NCBI GenBank assembly: GCA_905250025.1 | Contig: CAJNOJ010000349.1 | Coordinates: 1-64,000 of the forward strand | From: Adineta ricciae | Taxonomy: Eukaryota > Rotifera > Eurotatoria > Adinetida > Adinetidae | Length of the DNA stretch: 64,000 bases | Direction: 5' to 3' | Part shown: positions 55,859-64,000 of the stretch, one piece after another | Numbering within the stretch: position 1 is the stretch's first letter | How the letters are laid out: the number at the start of each line of letters is the position of its first letter | Position numbers and translations under genes: made by a program | The notes under the pieces: model-generated | Database searches by the model: none | Told to the model about the DNA's origin: nothing | The model's input: only the letters and a program-made list of their open reading frames with translations

Positions 55859-58740
55859 TTCGATATTAATCGTCGACGATAGGAAAGATGATTTTTGAAA
55901 ATCTAAATGAGTCCTATTGTTGAAGGTGAGTATTATGATCTAGAGTATATCAATAAAGGTTGTAATTCCTGATTGAGTTCCAACAGATACAGAGAAGAGA
56001 CGATTAAACATAGAGTGTGAACACCTACCTTCTCGTCCTTTTGTAAATCCTGATATTTAATCGATGAATTTGACGTAATTCAGTGGTTTGTGTAGATTCC
56101 GAAGATTCTTTTATTTCTCTATTAAAATCTCTTTTTAAAATGAAAAAATCGACGAATATTCATTTCTCGTAAACACGATTTTTCTTCAAACAGAACAGAA
56201 GAGAATAAAAGTAGTGTGTAACTTTGTAGCAGATGGTCTGATGAATAGAATGAGATAAACGACTTGTTTTCATCAGCCACATAGAAAAATTCGATAGATT
56301 TACAGAATCGAACCATACATCAAATATTCGACGTAATTTGAAACAATGTCATCAATTTAATCAGGTTGTATTCATATCTATATACTTTTAATAGACAGAA
56401 AATGTCACCTTATGTACTTTGTTGTCGTAATGATCAAAGTTAATTGTAAAGATTTCTTTTGAATATTTCATAATTTCATCACTTAAATCGAAAAAAAGAA
56501 CATTGAAAATAAAATAACCATCTGAAGTGACTCTAATGTCAAATTATCACTCCGAACAGTAACAACAAAATCTGCAGTTAGTACAGATAGACGGTCATGT
56601 CTAAATGAGAAATTACAATAATCATTGACAAAAGCAATATTCAATAAAAAATTGCGATTCAAATCAGAAATATTAAGTCAATAGAGATAATATTCAAAAC
56701 GATCAATTCTGAAAAAAATTCTTTAATTGAAATATAGACAGAATTTTGACGAGTATTCGTTCTCGTCGATCTCCTCATAATTGTTGTTATTTCTATTAAA
56801 TAATTGGAAATTCTCAGCTGAACGAAATCAAAATCTTTCACAGCGACTTCAATGTTTGACAAAAGATGAAGAGATCTGCTAGTCGCCGTTTGAGATCTTT
56901 GAGTTTCATATCGACTAGGAAATCTCTGCGACCTAAAATGTAAAAACAAATGATATGATTCGCTCAAATATTTGCGTTTTTATTCGAATCGACAACTATT
57001 CTCTTCCTGTAAAACGAAAAACTACGTGTTTCCATTATGCACGAGAAGGTGTTTAGTTATTCTCGAAATGGCTCATCGTCAACAAATGGTGTTTGTGTGA
57101 TGAATAGAATATTTCAACCATGAACTATGACAAGTTAATTGACTCAATCCTATTCCAATCAATATGCATAAGTTCAATTGTTATTCCAGCTGACGAATGT
57201 CAATCTCAAAATAATGTTTTAATTTCTGAACATATTGCTAGACGTGCGCTTCTTACATTTGACTCGCACGAATATGAAAACTATGCATATGCCTCATTAC
57301 TTACATGTGTAGAATACAAGTTTTACTTTTTGATTTTTTCAACGTAGGTGAGAGTGGGTGTGAATAACAAAACATATTCGCTTTCAAGATTCTAATCGAC
57401 GTACAGGAACTTGATGAACATAATTTTAAATGATTTGTTTATCAAACGAGGACTAGAGAATCAGGTTAAGTTTAATAATAAATTTTTTAGATTATGTCAA
57501 ATCATAACTTTCTATACCCCTTATAAACACGATTTATTTAGTTGTTTTTCTTAATAAAATATACCATATGCTTTGAATAATATACTGGGTACCTATATTT
57601 GATTTTCACACCTTTTATGTTTAACTGTTTCTTTACCTTCGTTTTGCATCGATAAATCGCGCGCATCACGTGGAGAAACGGTAACGCGTGCACAAATATC
57701 ATTTTATTAGTCGACAATGCGACGTAAGATATTTTTTTTCTCACATATAAGATCGAACAAATATCTCATTATTTAAAAATCATGCTAATTCGATGTGAGT
57801 AATATTCATTGACTAAATTCTGCAGAAGATCGAGTTCAACGTAGATTTCGTTTTCTCTTACAGATTTGTTTAGTAGAATAATCCCATAGAACAGCTAAAA
57901 ATTCGTTTCAACCCATTCCGTCTTGCTCTTTGCTTGGTGGTTCAATCTAAATTACTTCTTTTAACACTGACATGAGTTTTTGTCTAAGTGAAGTGAATCT
58001 GAAAAGTACCGATTTGATGTAGAATCGATTCTATCAGCTCTGAGTTAAAGTAATTAAGAACCTTGAGTATCGTTCCCAATTACAAAAATCAGGTTCGGAT
58101 ATTCGTATAAAATTACACTGTTGAGTTGTAAGCGACCTATCTATCCGTCTATGCTCAATTTTAGATGTTACAACTCATCCCGCAGAATTTTGGAGGGAAT
58201 GATTAAAATAGAAAGAATGAACAGGATTTGAGAAGTGTTGAAACGATCCAGCCAAATGATTCTATGTATTGGAAGAGTAACACCCATTTTCTTTCATAAA
58301 TCCTAGTAGACAAAGGTGTAGCTAGGGACAAGACAAATGAGCCACTATACTGACTATATTGGGAAGCTTGTGCATTGAGATCATACGTCAATCAATCTTT
58401 TAAGATGTACATAAAGATAGCGAGTAAGTCAATCTAAATTGCGATGTACTGATGACGTATTTTATATGTTTTGTTCGAACTATCCTCCTTTTTTGTCGAT
58501 CTATCTGAAAATATACCCACTTACGGAAAGAGTAAAGACGTTGTTTTCGAGAAAATTTGCGTGTAACAGTTTCATGAGAATAAGATAAACAAGCATTATG
58601 AAGGTAGATTATTTAGAGTTTTCTATTTTATGGAAAAAATAAAATAACAATGATTCATATTACTCTAGAAATGAATTCTTATTCAATTAAATTTTAGTTG
58701 TTTTATATTCGAATAATTAACTTGTCGACGAACGTGTCCA
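55859..58740. other. 2.9-kb AT-rich intergenic, nothing recognised
   Basis: Open frames of 60-100 codons at 56659-56967 and 57120-57347 show no family motifs and are probably chance. Confidence 0.4.
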
Positions 58741-60178
58741 ATGAAATCAATATACATTAAAGTTTTATCAATATTTGTTACTTATCAAATCTGTTTTTTA
58801 CTTTGGCATATTATCAACAATTCAACATCGAATCAACAAATTGATTTAATTACAACAAAAAGCGCTTCTATTCCTTTGAAATTAACATCAGCAACCAATT
58901 TTCCTAATGTAAAAACGCATAAACCAATTGAAATTCAAGGTAACAAAACGATCAATCCGTTGCCTGCTATTGCTAACAAGATCATAACTTCGGATTCCGA
59001 AGTTAAGCAAATCTCTTATAGACTTGAACCATTTACAATGAAATTACCGAACTTCTTTGACAATGATTCTCGTCATTGGTTTGTAAACTCAACTTATTAT
59101 CGAATGTATTCAAAGAAATGTTTAAATAATAATTGTGAACTTTATGGATTTTATTATAATAATTCAAAAGAACATTTGGATGTTCACATCGCATTTGTGA
59201 ATAAAGGTGTTTATCACAATGATTTATGTGGTTTTGGTTATAATGAAAAAGCCTTTCGACGAAGTTTTCTGTCAAAAACAGATGTTTCAGTTGTTTATGA
59301 TGAGATTCTCATTTATACAGTTCCGGATGGATGGAGTTTTCAACATTTTCTTGATGGAATTGGACCCAAACTATCACATTCTCGAAAATATTTAGATCTT
59401 TATCCGAATTCGAAAGTTTTAATAATTCGAGGTTTAAGATTTGATCGTTCTGTGAAAGAAATTTGGAAATTACTCGGTAAATTTAATTTTGATAATAAAA
59501 GAAATGAATTTGTTTATTCAAACGAGTTTAGGTGTAGATGAATCAAATCGAATAATTCATTATAATCCACCACTCAAAATTGGTGCAAATCTCTTAATAA
59601 ACCCATGTCGAACACCAGCTACTCATCCAAGTCTTTGGCAAAATGCCCGAGATATTTATTGGTCGTTTATTAACAAAACAAATTCGAAATCAAATCTTTT
59701 AATTTATCTTCAAAGAACAAGATCAAATGCAAAAAATCCTGGACGAATTATTTTAAACGAACAAGTTGTTATTGATTATCTTCGTAATTTTGCTAAAAAG
59801 AAATCTTTAGTTTATGTTCAATATGATCATTCAAATCATATTGAAAATATTCAATCGCAAATTGAATTATTTTCACGTGCAAAAATTATTTTCGGAATTC
59901 ATGGTGGAGCTTTATCAAATATAAATTTTGCTCAATCGAATACTTTTATTATCGAAATTATGCCTTTTAGACAAGATAAACCTTCATTACCTATTGTTTG
60001 TGCAAATTCTGATCCAAATTTACTTCAACCATGTGTTGGTTACATTTACTATGTACAATCACAATTATTAAACCAATCTTATTGGATTTTACCAACTGTT
60101 GTTGATAAAAAAAGTAATGTTAATGTAAACATGACAAAACTTGATTTGCTCTTTAATTCTTTATCTATTCAGAATTAA
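58741..60178 (+). CDS. Glycosyltransferase family 61-like protein with a single frameshift
   Basis: Frame 1 (58741-59541) starts with a short cytosolic end and a type II signal anchor (VLSIFVTYQICFLLW). A stem and the N-terminal half of the enzyme follow (TVPDGWSFQHFLDGIGPKL). Frame 2 (open from 59489) continues from about 59525 with LGVDESNRIIHYNPP and reaches the GT61 signature FGIHGGALSNINFAQ, ending at 60178. The two halves fit with one extra base (or two missing) near 59520-59530; no intron signals fit. The gene is otherwise intact, so either a recent inactivation or a sequence error. GT61 enzymes (EOGT, xylosyltransferases) act in the ER/Golgi on glycoproteins. Substrate unknown. Confidence 0.75.
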
Positions 60179-60887
60179 ATTTCATTCTTCTTCTAATATA
60201 TCTATATGACGAATTATTAGAGTGAATGCGTATGTTTGTACAGCATAACAATGTCTTGTGTCATCTACACATTCATCAACCTTCAGTTTCGATATTGACT
60301 ATAACTTTACAAAAAGAGGATGAAATCATTATCTGGAGAATAGATCGCGTAGGTGAATTCTAACTATACATCAATTCTTATATGAGGACTATCGTCGGGC
60401 TATCTCAATTGAGATAGGTATTCCAGTCTATAACATAGTTATATAGGTATATTGTATGACTAAATCTACATTCCTGATGTGATGAGTAAGTGAAGATGAA
60501 TACAAATAAAAAGACAGAAATTAATCCTAAGTTTAGATTTGACCTTATCTGATGAACGACTTCTTTTTTGTGAAGAGATATTAAGTGATGGCTTTCGAAA
60601 TATATGAGAATAAAGTGATATCAAATATTATTTGTAACATAAGGTAACATTTGTAAGAAGATGTATTATCTTTTATGTACGAAATACTCTTTCCTATCAA
60701 TATTAAAGTGTTCGACTCACTACCAACGAAAACAACGTTTGGTGTGTTTTGATTATCGTTACCATCTACTCTTGGAAGTGATCAGCGCAATATAACTGTA
60801 ATGGAGAACAATCATTGAAATTTGAATTTTCTTCTGATCTCATTGATGTGTTTCGTATAGACAATAAATGATACATTTGACATGAGA
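60179..60887. other. Intergenic, nothing recognised
   Basis: AT-rich spacer before the hairpin element. Confidence 0.35.
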
Positions 60888-61091
60888 TGCCTAATTCGAC
60901 TTATATTATAAGTCGACCCCCGACAAGCTAGTATCAATTCGAATATAAATAGATATCTATATAACCCTTATAACAAATGGCTAGACAGGAATAGAAATAG
61001 ATTTAGTTTTACTTATCCATATATACACCCATAGCCTCACTTACATCTATCTCGATTGAGCGTGCTGCGGTGGGTGTGGACAAGAATATAT

Positions 61092-61191
61092 NNNNNNNNN
61101 NNNNNNNNNNNNNNNNNNNNNNNNNNNNNNNNNNNNNNNNNNNNNNNNNNNNNNNNNNNNNNNNNNNNNNNNNNNNNNNNNNNNNNNNNNN
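61092..61191. other. Assembly gap (100 N)
   Basis: The gap lies inside the hairpin/minisatellite element, probably because the repeat could not be assembled. Confidence 0.99.
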
Positions 61192-61200
61192 GGGTGTGTG

Positions 61201-61560
61201 TGAGGGTATATATGTATAAGTAAAACTAAATCTATTTCTCTTCCGAAGCTCACAGGGGTATGGGTGTGTGTATGCGTAACTAAAACTAAATCTATTTCTA
61301 TTCCTAAATTGACAGGGGTATGGGTGTGTGTATGCGTAACTAAAACTAAATCTATTTCTATTCCGAAGCTCACAGGGGTATGGGTGTATGTATGCGTAAC
61401 TAAAACTAAATCTATTTCTATTCCTAAACGCACAGGGGTATGGGTGTATGTATGCGTAACTAAAACTAAATCTATTTCTATTCCTAAACTCACAGGGGTA
61501 TGGGTGTGTGTATGCGTAGCTAAAACTAAATCTATTTCTATTCCTAAGAGCGCTAGAAAT
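61201..61560 (+). repeat. Minisatellite, period exactly 60 bp, about six units
   Basis: Units read TGGGTGTGTGTATGCGTAAC, then TAAAACTAAATCTATTTC, ending near CACAGGGGTA. The first unit is more diverged, and the others differ at a few positions. Confidence 0.95.
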
Positions 61561-61591
61561 TGATCACTTATATTATAAGTCGAATTAGGCA

Positions 61592-62262
61592 GCTACTCGA
61601 AACTTTGAATTTCTTTATGGGATAAAAACGAAATGAAAACCGTTCAATATATCGGTGAAACACGTGTTATTTCTATTGGTCGGTATCTTAGTGAACTATC
61701 TCAAATAAACAATGCACAGTTTGTTTATACTTCAGATCAATTATTGTTTTTCATTATCTTTTTGCGCGTATAAATTCTGTTTCATTCAATCCGAATCAAA
61801 GTGTTCGACAGAAGATAATGTCGAGCGAATATACGGTAAGAGCATTGACATCATACAAGATATGGTCTAGTAGAACAAACTAATTAATTTTTTTTAAAGT
61901 ATTATTGAAAACTTCTTTCCAAATGTGTATGAGCGCAATAGATTTTCACATTGTAGATGCATTTGTGTTTATAACGCGCTAAGCATGAGTTTCAAAGTTT
62001 ACATGAATAATTATATTTTTCAGTACTCGTCTATCTATTTCTATCTTCATCTAATTGACGAATGACTTTTTTCATGTGTCGTTTTATTTTTTTTCACCGT
62101 CTATAGTTCTCATCCATTATTTTGCTCACCGGAATCAACATAGACGCAGATTAATAATAAGGACACACATTACACATGTATAAGGAATATTATATTCGAA
62201 ATGAAAAGAACAAACAAGCTGTTGACATATACAGCTGTAGAATAGATATTATTTTCATGCAG
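61592..62262. other. Intergenic, nothing recognised
   Basis: AT-rich spacer between the hairpin element and the interrupted GPCR. Confidence 0.35.
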
Positions 62263-63607
62263 TTAACGAAGATTTATATGTAAACATCGAAACATTCGCT
62301 CTTTCCAATATTGACGAACTTCATGATTATAAATAAATAAATCCAATATTTGAATAATGATAGTAAATACTGGTAGTGTTTGCAATAGATAGTACACCCA
62401 TAGTGGCATGTAGAAATTGGCAATGACTGTGGCAATATAAGCTGGTCCCCATCCAAAGATAAATACAAAAAATAAAAAGAAGATATGTTTGAGTAATTTG
62501 ATATCTCGACGATTTTGCTGATGATCTGTATTAGTCGTAGTTACGATAATTGTTGTGATCTCGCGAACACGCCGACTGGATGATCGAACAGCTGCCAAAA
62601 TAAGCCCATTAAAAATGATATAAATAATCACAGGAATTATGACTATAATTAAGAGATAGTATAAGAAATTCCAGCTGAACAACGGTAACCCATTTTTACA
62701 TCCCTGCATAAAATAAAATAGAGAACAAATAGTTTTGTTTGCATCGATTAGAGGTGGCACATAGAGTAAATATCTACTTTTTCATATATATCAATTTCCA
62801 TAGTATAGCTTGACATAGTCGAAGATGTATCTTATTGTCATTTTGTAGAACTCGTCTTCTATTATAATTTAGCTCATGATATCGTCTCTTGTTATTGTTA
62901 ACAGACAAGGATATGAGAGATTTATCAAACAGAAAAGAATATTCACTATACTAAAGTAAATAGTAAATATTATGTATATCAATCATATCTTTTTTCATAG
63001 ACAATATTAAGAGACGCTGCCACGGTCCATGCCATTCTCTAGGCAAATTTGAGTTCAACAACACGACAGAACACGACATTCGCTCAAATGCATCAGATTA
63101 TTGTCCAAAATGGTTTACATGAAAAAGTAAATATTTACTCTATGTGCCGCTACTAGTACTGATTTTTACTTGTAAACTATCAAGAATGATTGGAATTGAC
63201 ACAGATGAACTGAATATCCATTGTAAAATTATGGTTGAATATATCCAATATTTACGTTTGAAAAGTCGCTTCGTTGGAAAACGTATGGTCAAATATCGAC
63301 TAATGGCAATAAGTGTTAGAGAGTAAATAAGTAAACAATTTAGATATTGTCCAGCAGATAGTACAAAAGTACAAAAGGCAGTATTTCCATAGTATGGGTA
63401 AAAGTGGAATACACTAGATGCTCTGTACAACGCCCAATAAATGACGCATATAAAACAAATTGAACAGAAATTAGCTGTCAAAATATTATTTGCAGTATGA
63501 AAACGTTCGATGAAAATGATTGTGAGAAGATAAATCAATGACATTGGAATGGTAAGAGTGAGAATGATAGCTTGTACGGCATAGATAACGGATATTGTGT
63601 CCACCAT
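62263..63607 (-). pseudogene. Rhodopsin-like GPCR split by a MITE
   Basis: The first part (63143-63607) encodes TM1-TM4 (ANNILTANFCSICFICVIYW, then LIAISRYLTIRFPTKR, the DRY-region equivalent). The second part (62263-62763) encodes TM5-TM7 (NFLYYLLIIVIIPVIIYIIF, IFFLFFVFIFGWGPAYIATV) and a basic tail. A 377-bp inverted-repeat element with a TA duplication separates them in extracellular loop 2. Removing the element and one TA gives 966 nt in frame (321 aa, the same length as the GPCR at 42199-43164). As it stands, translation stops at 63140, giving 155 residues. The insertion may be on only one haplotype. Confidence 0.8.
62764..63140. mobile_element. MITE with inverted repeats and TA target duplication
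   Basis: The inverted repeats start GAGTAAATATYTACTTTTTC and match at 21 of 22 positions. TA lies on each side (62762-62763 and 63141-63142). The insertion site is the palindrome GGCACA-TA-TGTGCC. There is no coding capacity, as expected for a Tc1/mariner-type MITE. Confidence 0.8.
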
Positions 63608-64000
63608 GTTCTTCTAGTTTGTGCAATAAATTTGACGCAGAAAAAATGATGTAGATTCAAAGCGGTTTCTTCCTACACTTCTTATTCATTAGTTTAATGA
63701 AAAAGAATATAGTTTGATTTTGCACATTGATGCATCTAACATGAAACGTAGTTTAATGAAAGCATTTTCCCATCATTTGTCTTAATATAGTAATTGAGAC
63801 GATCGTGAGAGAGAAAAAAATGTCCCGACAGAACTAAGTATTATTAATTTATTTTAATTAAGCGCATCATGCCGGTATGCAGCACTTGATCATCTTGTCT
63901 TTCATCATGAAAAAGGAAAGAACAAATACTACATGCGCGCAGTGTTTGTAGACTATAGTATCACCATAATCTATTCGATTCAGTGTGAAAGTCTTCTTCA
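63608..64000. other. Upstream region of the split GPCR, nothing recognised
   Basis: AT-rich to the window edge. Confidence 0.35.

Larger units (their letters stand above)
60888..61591. mobile_element. Hairpin element: inverted repeats enclosing a 60-bp minisatellite
   Basis: Perfect 26-bp inverted repeats (60888-60913 and 61566-61591; TGCCTAATTCGACTTATATT...) bound the unit. The inner end of each is nearly palindromic (CGACTTATA/TATAAGTCG). The right half is a tandem 60-bp repeat. The left half holds one inverted copy of the same unit (60988-61031). A 100-N gap fills the middle. No coding capacity and no clear target duplication. Confidence 0.65.

Noticed and set aside
57120..57347. 75-codon open frame starting with ATG
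   Set aside because: No homologous motif, no splice partner found, typical chance length.
61047..61563. Open frames in both directions over the 60-bp repeat
   Set aside because: A 60-bp period keeps any frame open; no signal or domain.
1..64000. CRISPR arrays or bacterial operons
   Set aside because: Spliceosomal introns throughout and no spaced direct repeats of the CRISPR type; the tandem repeats have no variable spacers.

Overview
The window looks like a nuclear scaffold from a bdelloid rotifer (Rotaria or Adineta type). This is inferred from AT-rich DNA, many GT-AG introns of only 47-62 nt, large RNF213-like and LDLa/EGF/7TM receptor families, NHL and FG-GAP surface proteins, several genes of families often acquired horizontally in bdelloids, and TGTGGG-like repeats. 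The assembly is a patchwork: single-N joins at 4922, 8940, 25762, 27425, 28818 and 44411, and longer gaps at 11496-11553, 29377-29411 and 61092-61191. At four of the single-N joins the flanking contigs overlap, so some apparent duplications are artefacts.

Layout. 1-10.3 kb: the 5' two thirds of one RNF213-like AAA+ E3 ligase gene on the minus strand. Seven exons can be joined in frame (>2,150 codons, running off the left edge). The extra copies at 3732-4921 and 8941-10278 are best read as diverged haplotype copies. 11.1 kb: a small cysteine-rich secreted protein. 12.4-15.9 kb: an apparently intact pogo/Tigger-type DNA transposon with 213-bp inverted repeats and a five-exon, 581-aa transposase. 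16.3-19.0 kb: a secreted LRR gene split by a 1.7-kb inverted-repeat element with an 8-bp target duplication. 19.4-25.3 kb: a giant LDLa/EGF/7TM receptor followed 39 bp later by a secreted-protein gene, an operon-like pair with a splice-acceptor signature before the second ATG. 25.4-26.4 kb: a pseudogene and a possible solo LTR. 27.0-28.7 kb: a secreted NHL-repeat protein. 29.8-35.1 kb: a PLP decarboxylase, a decayed sialidase-like gene, a GMC-oxidoreductase relic and a chitin-deacetylase-like protein. 35.7-41.6 kb: a decayed FG-GAP/VCBS gene and an intact five-exon FG-GAP gene on the other strand. 42.2-47.6 kb: a rhodopsin-like GPCR, a fragment of a bacterial-type GT2 glycosyltransferase, a repeat pair and a CS-alpha-beta defensin-like gene with a frame break. 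48.9-53.6 kb: a second giant LDLa/EGF/7TM receptor. 54.7-60.2 kb: a SMYD-like SET protein and a frameshifted GT61 glycosyltransferase. 60.9-61.6 kb: a hairpin element carrying a 60-bp minisatellite. 62.3-63.6 kb: a rhodopsin-like GPCR cut by a 377-bp MITE at a TA.

The genes do not form one pathway. The recurring themes are cell-surface recognition (four 7TM receptors, LRR, NHL, FG-GAP), secreted defence or remodelling proteins, and heavy small-transposon activity. Two genes (LRR, GPCR) become continuous reading frames when the inserted element plus one target duplication is removed in silico. Coordinates and splice sites come from reading frames and GT-AG (once GC-AG) signals; no homology search or transcript was available.
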